From assembly GCA_002369295.1 (NCBI GenBank), contig DFDR01000138.1, positions 2,089-10,714 of the forward strand: 8,626 nucleotides of DNA, given 5' to 3'. Below are positions 1-6,297 of this stretch, piece by piece. The notes under the pieces are model-generated. The model did not search any database. It was not told the origin of the DNA and saw nothing but the letters and a program-made list of their open reading frames with translations. The stretch is from Desulfovibrionaceae bacterium UBA3823. GTDB taxonomy: Bacteria > Desulfobacterota > Desulfovibrionia > Desulfovibrionales > Desulfovibrionaceae. Each line of letters begins with the position of its first letter. Within the stretch, counting starts at the first letter, position 1. The position numbers were made by a program, and so were the translations under genes.

Positions 1-323
1 TGGCACTAAGTCAAATCTACACAGTGAATCACACCATCATACAACAAAGCAATTACCCATATGCCGTGAATCATCGTACAGCATTGCTGAATCGACGATG
101 TCGCCTCCCCGTCCATCGGGCACGCACTCGTGACGCATTCCCCGCCGGAAGCACGAGGGCCGAAGCTGACGGCACCGGAACACCAGGGACTTGTGCCGTG
201 CCAAGTCCTCAGTCTTCCGGGCACACCGCCGAGCCTGCACTATCTAAACGGGCGCTTTCCTGCTAGAGCTCTTCCAAAACCACGCGGAGGCGCGCCTCCG
301 GCATCTTTTGAGGAGTTCAAGCG
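1..323. other. Leading intergenic region, no supportable gene
   Basis: No reading frame here codes for anything I recognise. The short open frames on both strands have compositions that look like chance translation and lack a convincing start with a ribosome binding site. The first 90 bases have only about 41% G+C (37 of 90), well below the rest of the window, as expected for a promoter-bearing intergenic region. I could not find a clear -35/-10 pair. The word GTGAATCA occurs at 24-31 and 66-73, and TGAATC again at 88-93. A 16-bp palindrome at 285-300 precedes the next gene. The upstream neighbour is outside the window. Confidence 0.6.
285..309 (+). terminator. Palindromic hairpin with short T-run ahead of the dehydrogenase gene
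   Basis: Positions 285-300 are a perfect 16-bp palindrome (CGGAGG-CGCG-CCTCCG), able to form a 6-bp GC stem with a 4-nt loop. GCATCTTTT follows, with four Ts at 306-309. This has the shape of a small intrinsic terminator or attenuator. It lies directly before the GAGGAG ribosome binding site (310-315), so it is either in the leader of the next gene or ends an upstream transcript. The stem is short and the T-run weak, so termination is uncertain. Confidence 0.4.
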
Positions 324-1244
324 ATGAAGGTTCTCGTCACCCCCCGGTCTTTTGGCAAAAGCAACCCCGACCTCTTCAGCCAGCTCGAGGCCCTCGGCTT
401 CGAGGTGGTGAAAAACGACACCGGCGCCATCCTTTCCGAAGACGCCATCTGCGACAAGATAGCCGACTGCGAGGCCGTCATCCTCGGCGTCGATCCCTTC
501 AACAGGCGCGTCGTCGACGCCGCGAAGAAGCTGCGCGCCATCGCCCGCTACGGCGTGGGCCTCGACAACGTCGATCTTGAAGCCTGCAAGGAGCGCGGCA
601 TCAAGGTCACCCGCACCGTGGGCGCCAACTCCAACGCCGTGGCCGACTACGCCTTCGGCCTCATGCTGGCCGTGGCCCGCAAGATTCCCGCCATCGACGC
701 CAAGTGCCGCGCCAAGGACTGGAGCAAGAACACCGGCATCGACGTCTTCGGCAAGACCATCGGCATCATCGGCCTCGGCGCCGTCGGCAAGTGCGTCGCC
801 CGCAGGGCAGCCGGCTTCGGCATGACCATCCTTGCGGCCGACCCCTACTTCGACGAGGACTTTGCCAAGAGCCTCGGCATCGTCCGCGCCACGCCGGACG
901 AAATCTTTGCCAAGGCCGACTTCGTGACCCTGCACACCCTGCTCACCGAGGAGACGAAGGGGCTTGTCAACGCCGAGCGCATCGCGCTCATGAAGAAGAC
1001 GGCCATCCTTGTCAACACGGCCCGCGGCGGCCTCGTCGATGAAGCGGCCCTGCTCAAGGCCCTGCAGGAGAAGCGCATCTACGGCGCAGGCCTCGACGTC
1101 TTCGAGAGCGAACCGCCGGCGGATCCGGCCTGGTACGCCCTGGACAACCTCGTCATGGGCTCCCACACCTCCTCCTCCACGGTCGGCACAACCAACCTCA
1201 TGGGCCAGATGTGCGTGGACGCGCTCAAGGAAGCCTTCGCCTAA
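324..1244 (+). CDS. D-3-phosphoglycerate dehydrogenase-like NAD-dependent 2-hydroxyacid dehydrogenase
   Basis: This 306-aa protein belongs to the D-isomer-specific 2-hydroxyacid dehydrogenase family and is most like short, ACT-domain-free 3-phosphoglycerate dehydrogenases. Those oxidise 3-phosphoglycerate to 3-phosphohydroxypyruvate, the first step of serine synthesis, in the cytoplasm. The substrate-domain motif ARYGVGLDN is at about residues 74-82. The Rossmann signature GLGAVG is at 150-155, and Asp173 follows the second beta strand, which favours NAD over NADP. The catalytic set is present: Arg234 in NTARGG, Glu263 in ESEP, and His281 in GSHTSS. The start is fixed by GAGGAG at 310-315, eight bases before the ATG. 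The agmatinase gene follows after 84 nt with a strong hairpin between them, so co-transcription is not assured. The exact substrate cannot be proved from sequence; another 2-hydroxyacid is possible. Confidence 0.92.
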   Translation: MKVLVTPRSFGKSNPDLFSQLEALGFEVVKNDTGAILSEDAICDKIADCEAVILGVDPFNRRVVDAAKKLRAIARYGVGLDNVDLEACKERGIKVTRTVGANSNAVADYAFGLMLAVARKIPAIDAKCRAKDWSKNTGIDVFGKTIGIIGLGAVGKCVARRAAGFGMTILAADPYFDEDFAKSLGIVRATPDEIFAKADFVTLHTLLTEETKGLVNAERIALMKKTAILVNTARGGLVDEAALLKALQEKRIYGAGLDVFESEPPADPAWYALDNLVMGSHTSSSTVGTTNLMGQMCVDALKEAFA

Positions 1245-1262
1245 GCTATTGATTCCCTTCCC

Positions 1263-1293
1263 GGCGCCGGCAAGCACGAGCTTCGCCGGCGCC
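1263..1293 (+). terminator. Strong 13-bp hairpin after the dehydrogenase gene
   Basis: GGCGCCGGC at 1263-1271 pairs perfectly with GCCGGCGCC at 1285-1293. The stem continues inward as AAGC (1272-1275) with GCTT (1280-1283), leaving one bulged C at 1284 and an ACGA loop. It starts 18 nt after the upstream stop codon. The tail (CTTGCTCCTG) is pyrimidine-rich but has no T-run. It may be an atypical terminator, an mRNA 3'-end stabiliser, or an attenuator for the agmatinase gene downstream. Confidence 0.55.
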
Positions 1294-1314
1294 CTTGCTC
1301 CTGCTCCCTTTGCC

Positions 1315-1323
1315 GAGAGGTGA
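1315..1323 (+). promoter_or_regulatory. Ribosome binding site that fixes the agmatinase start
   Basis: GAGAGGTGA matches the Shine-Dalgarno extension AGGTGA and ends five bases before the ATG at 1329. An in-frame GTG at 1320 lies inside this element and so is very unlikely to be the start. Confidence 0.65.
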
Positions 1324-1328
1324 CCGCC

Positions 1329-2195
1329 ATGGCCTGCACCCGCTTTCTGGAGTCCGAGTACCCGCAGGAGAAGCCCGAGCTTGCGGGCTTCCACATCATC
1401 CCCGTCCCCCTGGAGCGCACCGTCTCCTACGGCGCTGGCGCCAGGCTCGGCCCCCAGGCCATACTCGACGCCTCCTTCCAGCTCGAGGACTGGGACGGCA
1501 CAAGCCGGCCCGGCGAGCTCGGCTTCCATACGCAGTCTCCCGTGGACTGCGAAGGCCCCGTCGAGGCCGTGCTCGGGCGCATTGCCGAACGGGTTCGCCA
1601 GGCCCTTGCCTGGGGCGCCTGCCCCGTGGTTCTCGGCGGCGAGCACACGGTGACCTACGGCCCTGTCATGGCCCTCTGCGGGCAAGACAGGGACTTCGGC
1701 ATCGTGCACGTCGACGCCCACTGCGACCTGCGCGCCGAATACGAGGGCGATCCCTTCTCCCACGCCTGCGTGCTGCGCCGCATCGAGGACGACTTTGGCC
1801 TGCCCCTGGCACAGTTCGCCACGCGCGACTACTGCCGGGAGGAGCGCGACTACCGGAAAAGTCGCGGCATACTGCACTGGGACGCGGCTGCCCTCGCCCG
1901 CGGAGGCCTTCCCGCCATGCCCCTGCCGGCAAGCTTCCCCCGACGCCTCTACGTGACCTTCGACGTGGACGGCTTCGACAGCTCCCTCATGCCCGCCACG
2001 GGCACGCCGTCGCCGGGGGGCCTCTTCTGGCACGACGCCCTGCGCCTGCTGGAAGCCTGCGCGGCGGATCGCGAGATCATCGGCTTCGACGTGGTGGAGC
2101 TTGCGCCCCTGCCCGGCCTGCACCACGCCGACTTCACGGCTGCCAAGCTCGTGCACGCCCTCATGGGTCTCGCCCAGCGCAGCCTGCGTTTGTAG
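1329..2195 (+). CDS. speB: Agmatinase (ureohydrolase family)
   Basis: The 288-aa protein is a manganese ureohydrolase of the agmatinase/arginase family. Agmatinase cleaves agmatine to putrescine and urea in the cytoplasm, the second step of the arginine decarboxylase route to polyamines. All metal-binding motifs are visible: GGEHT (His106), HVDAHCDLR (Asp129, His131, Asp133) and FDVDGFD (Asp212, Asp214). Family residues also include SHA at 144-146 and the MPATGTPSPGG segment at about 221-231. The aligned length is close to typical SpeB proteins (about 290-310 aa). The SHA motif and the EYEGDPFSH context favour agmatinase over arginase or formiminoglutamase. No arginine decarboxylase or spermidine synthase gene lies nearby. 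The stop codon is the start of an unusual repeat region shared with the converging amidohydrolase gene. Confidence 0.93.
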   Translation: MACTRFLESEYPQEKPELAGFHIIPVPLERTVSYGAGARLGPQAILDASFQLEDWDGTSRPGELGFHTQSPVDCEGPVEAVLGRIAERVRQALAWGACPVVLGGEHTVTYGPVMALCGQDRDFGIVHVDAHCDLRAEYEGDPFSHACVLRRIEDDFGLPLAQFATRDYCREERDYRKSRGILHWDAAALARGGLPAMPLPASFPRRLYVTFDVDGFDSSLMPATGTPSPGGLFWHDALRLLEACAADREIIGFDVVELAPLPGLHHADFTAAKLVHALMGLAQRSLRL

Positions 2196-2211
2196 GTGCT
2201 GCTATTTTTTT
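2179..2211 (+). terminator. Possible weak intrinsic terminator at the agmatinase gene end
   Basis: GCAGC at 2179-2183 can pair with GCTGC at 2198-2202, followed by TA and seven Ts (2205-2211). The stem is only five base pairs and the loop is long, so this is a weak prediction. It competes with the longer 15-bp pairing described for 2190-2240. Confidence 0.3.
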
Positions 2212-2240
2212 GTAGGTGACATTATTAGCAGTACCTACAA
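2190..2240. repeat. 15-bp imperfect inverted repeat with a duplicated left half-arm
   Basis: TTGTAGGTGCTGCTA (2190-2204) pairs with TAGCAGTACCTACAA (2226-2240) over 15 positions, 14 Watson-Crick and one G-T. The first nine bases of the left arm recur exactly at 2210-2218, after a run of seven Ts, so either copy could pair with the right arm. A further TGTAGGTG is at 2289-2296. The element overlaps the agmatinase stop codon and lies between convergent genes. The right arm is followed by the T-rich tail CCCTTTCTTTTC, which fits a plus-strand terminator. Confidence 0.6.
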
Positions 2241-2321
2241 GCCCTTTCTTTTCAGGCTCTTGCGGGATTTCCGTTCGCCCGGCTGGCTGTAGGTGCAACA
2301 AATGCCGTTGCAACTGCCTGA

Positions 2322-3668
2322 TTATAGCCGAAAATCCCCAGGACCCGCAAGATCCAGGACAGCACACGCCAGCATCAGCGCTCCCTTGGCCAGGACAGCC
2401 TCGTCGAAGTCGAAGTCCGGAGCGTGGTGGCCGGCCGCAAGATCGCTGCCGAAGAGCATGTAGGAAGCCTGGCCTCCGCCCTGCTGGACTTCGCGCATGA
2501 GGGTGCAGGCGTCCTCGCTGACGCTGATTCGGGCCTGCTCAAGCACGCGGCTGAAGAGAGGCCTTCCGTCCTGGGAAAGCCCCTGGGCGATGCGGGCAAG
2601 CCTTGCGGCCAGTGCGCCGTCGCTCTCAGCCGCTCCCGCCTGCCCCGCCAGCTCGAAGCTGACGCCAAGGCCGTTGGCAAGGGCTATGCCCTCCACGGCA
2701 GCCTTGGCCCGCTCGAAGAGGAAGTCGCAGACCTCCTGGGGACGGCCCCGCACCTCAGCCTCGAACCGGGCGAAGCCCGGCACGACGTTGCGTCCCGAGC
2801 CCCCCTCGAGACGGCCGACGCACACGCGCCCCTCGCCCCGGCTGTGGCGGGGCAGGGCATGGATGGCAAGCACGGCTTCGCAGGCCCCCTTCAGCGCGTC
2901 GGCGCCTTCCTCAGGCGCCTGGGCGGCATGGGCCTCGCGGCCCTGGAAGGCGACATTGAACTTGGCGGTGGCAAAGGCCCCCGTCACGCCGGCGGCAAAG
3001 CTCCCGGTCTCGGGGCAGGCCAAGCCGATGTGGCCTGCCAGAAAATACGGCCAGCCAGACACCAGGGGCACCAGCGGCATGGCCCCGCGCACGCCTTCCT
3101 CGGCAGGCTGGAAGAGCAGGCGCACATTGCGGGAAAGCCGCGCCCTGCCCTGGGAAAGCTGATCGAGGACGAGCCGGACCGCGCCCAGCGCCATGGCCAT
3201 GTGGCCGTCGTGTCCGCAGGCGTGCATCGCGCCCTCCCGCAGCGAGCGGAAGCCTTCGCGGGCCGGCCTGTGGGAGGACGCCTGGCTCTCCCTGACAGGC
3301 AAAGCGTCGATGTCGCAGCGAAGCACCACGCCCGGCGCCTTGTCCGGAGCCAGATCCACGCAGAGGCCGGTCGCCCCGTCCATGCGGGAAAGCAGATCGG
3401 GCCTTGCGCCAGGCAGATCCCCCAGCGGGCGGACGGCCTCTGCCATCGCCTGCGAGAGCGCCGCCTCCGGCGGCAAGCCCATGCGGGAGTCCTTGTCCAG
3501 CATCTCGGCGCCGAGGCGGGGGGAAAGCCCCATGGCGCCCAGGAGTTCAGCCAGGCGCGCCGTGGTCCAGAACTCAGTCCAGCCCACTTCGGGGCGCCGG
3601 TGGAACTCCCGCCGCCAGCGGACGATCTGGCAAGCCAGCTCAGGCGCGAGCACAGGCGCGGCGTCCAT
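2322..3668 (-). CDS. abgA: AbgA-like M20 family amidohydrolase
   Basis: This 448-aa enzyme belongs to the M20 peptidase/amidohydrolase family and most resembles AbgA, the A subunit of E. coli p-aminobenzoyl-glutamate hydrolase (about 436 aa). Dinuclear metal-site motifs are present: HACGHDGH (Cys151, His153), QPAEEG (Glu190, Glu191), AGHIG (His213) and AAGHH (His414-415). AbgA-specific features are an extra segment at about 55-100 between the N-terminal helix and the catalytic core, and the C-terminal QASYMLFG...AAGHH...FDFDE run. The start is supported by AGGAG/GGAGG at 3671-3682, which overlaps the TAG stop of the upstream acyltransferase (12-nt gap). No abgB partner or abgT transporter is present, although the E. 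coli enzyme is an AbgA-AbgB complex. The substrate may therefore be another N-acyl amino acid. Confidence 0.9.
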   Translation of the reverse strand: MDAAPVLAPELACQIVRWRREFHRRPEVGWTEFWTTARLAELLGAMGLSPRLGAEMLDKDSRMGLPPEAALSQAMAEAVRPLGDLPGARPDLLSRMDGATGLCVDLAPDKAPGVVLRCDIDALPVRESQASSHRPAREGFRSLREGAMHACGHDGHMAMALGAVRLVLDQLSQGRARLSRNVRLLFQPAEEGVRGAMPLVPLVSGWPYFLAGHIGLACPETGSFAAGVTGAFATAKFNVAFQGREAHAAQAPEEGADALKGACEAVLAIHALPRHSRGEGRVCVGRLEGGSGRNVVPGFARFEAEVRGRPQEVCDFLFERAKAAVEGIALANGLGVSFELAGQAGAAESDGALAARLARIAQGLSQDGRPLFSRVLEQARISVSEDACTLMREVQQGGGQASYMLFGSDLAAGHHAPDFDFDEAVLAKGALMLACAVLDLAGPGDFRL

Positions 3669-3680
3669 GGCCTCCGTCTC

Positions 3681-4373
3681 CTACCGGCCTTCCTGATCGA
3701 GCCTGCGGCCCTGGGCGTCGCGCCGGCTGACCACGCGGGCGGGCGAGCCACAGGCAACGGCATAGGCCGGCACGTCGCGGGTGACCACGGATCCGGCGCC
3801 GATCACGGCGCCCTCGCCGATGGCGACGCCCTTGAGCACGATGGCGTGCATGCCAAGCCAGGCGCCGTCGCCGATGGCAACGGGCCGGTCTGCCTCCATG
3901 CCGGGCTCCACGGCACGCTCGGCGACGGGCCAGGCCTGGTGAAAGTCCGAGTCCGTCACGACCACGCCGGGACCGACGAGCACGTCCCGGCCAAAGGTGA
4001 TGGAGGTGGAGCGGCAGGTGACGGAGGCGCCGGTGAACTGGCAGCCGTCGCCGATCTCGATGCGCGCGCCGGGAGCAAAGGTGCGCAGGCGCACGGGATG
4101 GCCTATGGCGGCAGCCGTGGCCCTGCGCCAGGAAGAGATGAAGCTGGCGTTCCTGCCGATCTCGATGGCGGAGCCTGGCCAGCGCAGGAGCCCCACGGGG
4201 CCGTGGGCCGTGCACCCCGCTCCCAGCTTCACGCCCAGCAGCCTTGCCTTGACGCGCAGCCGCAGGGTGCCGAAGAAGGCCCCGAAGCGACGCATGGCCT
4301 CAAGGGAGCACCAGCTGGCAATGTTGCCGGGGGTGAGGCCCCGCGCCAGCGCCTTTTTGAAAAACTCACCCAT
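3681..4373 (-). CDS. Hexapeptide-repeat (left-handed beta-helix) acyltransferase
   Basis: The 230-aa protein is an acyltransferase of the hexapeptide-repeat superfamily, related to maltose/NodL-type O-acetyltransferases, which usually work as trimers with acetyl-CoA. Isoleucine-patch repeats run from about residue 68 to 205, for example AIEIGRNA, ARIEIGDGC and VAIGDGAWLG. The VTDSDFH segment with His145 is at the place of the catalytic His, and the ending IGAGSVVTRDVPAYAVACGSPARVV is typical. The N-terminal 60 residues are basic and helical-looking. Two ATGs are possible; the second (4373) has GGAG at 4381-4384 with 7-nt spacing, whereas the first (4379) would be only one base from it. The start overlaps the end of the upstream thiolation gene by 8 nt (ATGGGTGA), which suggests translational coupling. 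The acceptor is unknown: a sugar, cell-envelope glycan or small molecule are all possible. Confidence 0.9.
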   Translation of the reverse strand: MGEFFKKALARGLTPGNIASWCSLEAMRRFGAFFGTLRLRVKARLLGVKLGAGCTAHGPVGLLRWPGSAIEIGRNASFISSWRRATAAAIGHPVRLRTFAPGARIEIGDGCQFTGASVTCRSTSITFGRDVLVGPGVVVTDSDFHQAWPVAERAVEPGMEADRPVAIGDGAWLGMHAIVLKGVAIGEGAVIGAGSVVTRDVPAYAVACGSPARVVSRRDAQGRRLDQEGR

Positions 4374-5292
4374 CGCCATGCTCCTTTTTCCATTCCGCCA
4401 CCTGGCCGCGGATGCGGCAGGCGCCGCACAGGCCGCCGGACGAGGTGGGATAGCCGCAGGCGGGACAGGGGGCGAGCGGGTCGTCCTGGCTGGCCTGGAA
4501 GCTTTCGAATGCGGGCCTCCCCCGCTTGAGGAAGCCCTGGTAGAAGTCGAGCTTGCGGCCCGGCATGGCGTGCTCCAGGCGCTGAAGGACGCCCTTGAGC
4601 GCGGTGAAGGAAGCGCCCTGGCTGTAGGGGCAGGGATCCTTGTGCGTGTCGATGCCGTTGAGGAAGGCGTAGTGGGCGGTCTCGTACTCGGTGAGGCGCC
4701 ACAGGGGCTTCACCTTGCGCGCAAAGCCGTGCTCTGCCGGCAGGCAGGGCCCCTGGCCCGCCAGATAGGCCTGGTCCCAGCGCAGGGTGTTGCTGAAGAG
4801 CCTCGCGCACTCGTCGTCGAGGTTGTGGCCCGTGGCGATGGCATCGAAGCCGCCGTCCATGGCAATCTTGTTGAACCAGTAGCGCTTGAGCTTGCCGCAC
4901 ACGGCGCAGATGGGACGCCTGACGGCCTTGTGGACGTCTGGTATGGCAAGCCCTTCTTCGGCGAGATCCTTGACGATGAGCTCGAGGCCCCGCTCCCGGC
5001 AGAAGGCCTCGACCTTGCCCCGGGCCGTGCCCGAGGAGCCGGCTATGGCCAGATCGACGAAGAGCCCTGTCACATTGTAGCCCTGGCGCTTGAGCTCGCA
5101 GAGCAGGCTCAGGGAGTCCTTGCCGCCGGAGATGGCGACGAGGACGCGCTCCTCCCTGGTGAAGAGCTTCTGCTTCTCGATGCCCTTGGCCACCTGGCGC
5201 TCGAAGAAGGCGAGGAAGCACTCCCGGCAGAAGGCCGTATTGTGGGCCTTGAGCTTCACGACCGCATCGGCCTTGCAGATTTTGCACTTCAT
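4366..5292 (-). CDS. TtuA/Ncs6-type PP-loop tRNA 2-thiolation protein (TIGR00269-like)
   Basis: This 308-aa protein has the architecture of TtuA/Ncs6 enzymes, which adenylate a tRNA uridine and replace O2 with sulfur using an Fe-S cluster. In order it shows an N-terminal zinc site (Cys3, Cys6, Cys22, Cys25), the PP-loop SGGKDS (55-60), the motif PICAVCG with Cys129 and Cys132, GHNLDDE (155-161), Cys221 in DPCPYS, and a C-terminal zinc site (Cys276, Cys279, Cys289, Cys292). Cys129/132/221 fall almost exactly where Thermus TtuA places its cluster ligands (130/133/222, from memory). The start at 5292 has GGGAG eight bases upstream (5301-5305); an extension to 5391 would run into the preceding gene and shows no conserved sequence. 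It sits 20 nt after the aminotransferase gene and overlaps the acyltransferase gene. The target tRNA position and the sulfur donor are not evident. Confidence 0.9.
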   Translation of the reverse strand: MKCKICKADAVVKLKAHNTAFCRECFLAFFERQVAKGIEKQKLFTREERVLVAISGGKDSLSLLCELKRQGYNVTGLFVDLAIAGSSGTARGKVEAFCRERGLELIVKDLAEEGLAIPDVHKAVRRPICAVCGKLKRYWFNKIAMDGGFDAIATGHNLDDECARLFSNTLRWDQAYLAGQGPCLPAEHGFARKVKPLWRLTEYETAHYAFLNGIDTHKDPCPYSQGASFTALKGVLQRLEHAMPGRKLDFYQGFLKRGRPAFESFQASQDDPLAPCPACGYPTSSGGLCGACRIRGQVAEWKKEHGDG

Positions 5293-5312
5293 GGCTTGTT
5301 CTCCCTGTCTGC

Positions 5313-6278
5313 TTAGCGTCCGGCTGCGCCTGCGTCGCCCACGCGCACGCCCGTGCGGATCATGGCCTCGCGCATGGCCTGCCTGAGCCACCGGGCCACG
5401 GGACCGGGGCGGCCGTCGCCGAAGACCGTGTCCTCGAAGCGGACGATGCCGACGCAGAGCTTGGAGCTGGCAAAGAGAAGCATCTCGCGGGCGCAGGCAA
5501 TGTCCTGGCGCGTGACGCTGGCCTGGCGCACGGGCATGCGGGCCTTGGCCGCCTCCATGGCGCAGAGCATGGAAGTGCCGGCGAGGATGCGGTCCGTGGG
5601 CGGACAGACGAGCTCGCCCTGGGCGGACACGATGCCGATGCTGGCAACGGCGGCCTCGCCCATGGTGCCGTCCTCGTGGAAGGTCACGGCCACGTCCATG
5701 CCGCGCTCGGCGGCCTCCCGGGCCATGAGGACGTTGGGCAGGTAGCTGGTGCTCTTGACCGTGGCAAGGTAGGCCTGCTTGGGAGGCACCCGGCTGGCGA
5801 AGGCGGTCGCGCCCCGCTCGAAGATCAGGGCGTCTTCCGGCTTTTCACGCACGGCAACGATATAGAGGCTGGACTTTGGGCACTCCGCAGGAGAGACGCC
5901 GAAGCCCCCTGCCCCGCGGCCGACGAAGACGCGCAGGCTGAAGTCGGGCTCGCCGGCGGCTTCTGCCACCTCGAGCACAAGCCTGCGCAGATCCTCCCAG
6001 GAGCAGGGAGGCGCAAGGCGCATGAAGGACTCCGCGCCCCTGCGCAGGCGGTCCATGTGGCCGTCCAGGGCGTAGACTATGCCGCCGCGCACGCTGATGC
6101 TCTCAAAGAGCGCGTCGCCCCGGTGGCAGAGATGGTCGATCAAGGGGATGAAGCAGCAGCGCCCGTCCCGGCAGAGGGCATCGGCGGTGCTGTCGTAGAA
6201 GGCGAGGATGGACTCCGCGCCCGGGCGCTCGGCCGCCAGCAGGCGGGCGAGGAAGTCGTCGCGGGAGAGGCAGGGCAT
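5313..6278 (-). CDS. Class IV PLP-dependent aminotransferase / aminodeoxychorismate lyase family protein
   Basis: The 321-aa protein is a fold-type IV PLP enzyme of the branched-chain aminotransferase, D-amino acid aminotransferase and 4-amino-4-deoxychorismate lyase (PabC) superfamily. The N-terminal segment HRGDALFESISVRGG (52-66) followed by LDGHMDRL is the family's usual opening. Lys175 in TVKSTSYLPNVLM is the expected Schiff-base lysine, and Glu208 in TMGEAAVASIG is the expected contact to the PLP ring nitrogen. The cofactor phosphate segment ILAGTSM is at 231-237. The protein is longer than E. coli PabC (about 270 aa), with about 30 extra N-terminal residues and a longer C-terminus. The start has AAGGAG at 6289-6294, ten bases upstream. 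The frame stays open further upstream, but only because it overlaps the preceding gene. Sequence alone does not separate transaminase from lyase activity. Confidence 0.9.
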   Translation of the reverse strand: MPCLSRDDFLARLLAAERPGAESILAFYDSTADALCRDGRCCFIPLIDHLCHRGDALFESISVRGGIVYALDGHMDRLRRGAESFMRLAPPCSWEDLRRLVLEVAEAAGEPDFSLRVFVGRGAGGFGVSPAECPKSSLYIVAVREKPEDALIFERGATAFASRVPPKQAYLATVKSTSYLPNVLMAREAAERGMDVAVTFHEDGTMGEAAVASIGIVSAQGELVCPPTDRILAGTSMLCAMEAAKARMPVRQASVTRQDIACAREMLLFASSKLCVGIVRFEDTVFGDGRPGPVARWLRQAMREAMIRTGVRVGDAGAAGR

Positions 6279-6297
6279 GGGACGAATGCTCCTTGGA

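Noticed and set aside
24..266. Small 80-codon open frame in the first intergenic region
   Set aside because: No ribosome binding site or recognisable sequence was seen, and it overlaps equally long frames on both strands.
240..2156. Minus-strand open frame of 638 codons opposite the dehydrogenase and agmatinase genes
   Set aside because: It covers two well-supported plus-strand genes in full antisense, including their intergenic hairpin, and has a low-complexity shadow composition.
2190..2296. CRISPR array or mobile-element end
   Set aside because: The repeated words are only 8-9 bp, irregularly spaced and in mixed orientation, with no cas, transposase or integrase gene nearby.
3681..4373. 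DapH-type tetrahydrodipicolinate N-acetyltransferase as identity of the acyltransferase
   Set aside because: The length is similar and an Asd-like gene is nearby, but the TDSDFH-type catalytic segment and the basic N-terminus fit the maltose/NodL O-acetyltransferase group better.
2424..4529. Plus-strand open frame of 701 codons opposite the amidohydrolase, acyltransferase and thiolation genes
   Set aside because: It is antisense to three genes with clear family motifs and spans two gene boundaries. Its translation is Gly/Ala/His/Arg-rich with no recognisable domain, as expected from high-GC codon bias on the opposite strand.
3997..5316. Plus-strand open frame of 439 codons opposite the TtuA-like gene
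   Set aside because: It is antisense to a gene with a complete set of catalytic motifs and shows no domain of its own.
5293..5391. Longer start for the TtuA-like protein (33 extra residues)
   Set aside because: The extra residues are Arg/Gly-rich and overlap the end of the aminotransferase gene. The internal ATG at 5292 has GGGAG at ideal spacing and is followed at once by the CKIC zinc motif.
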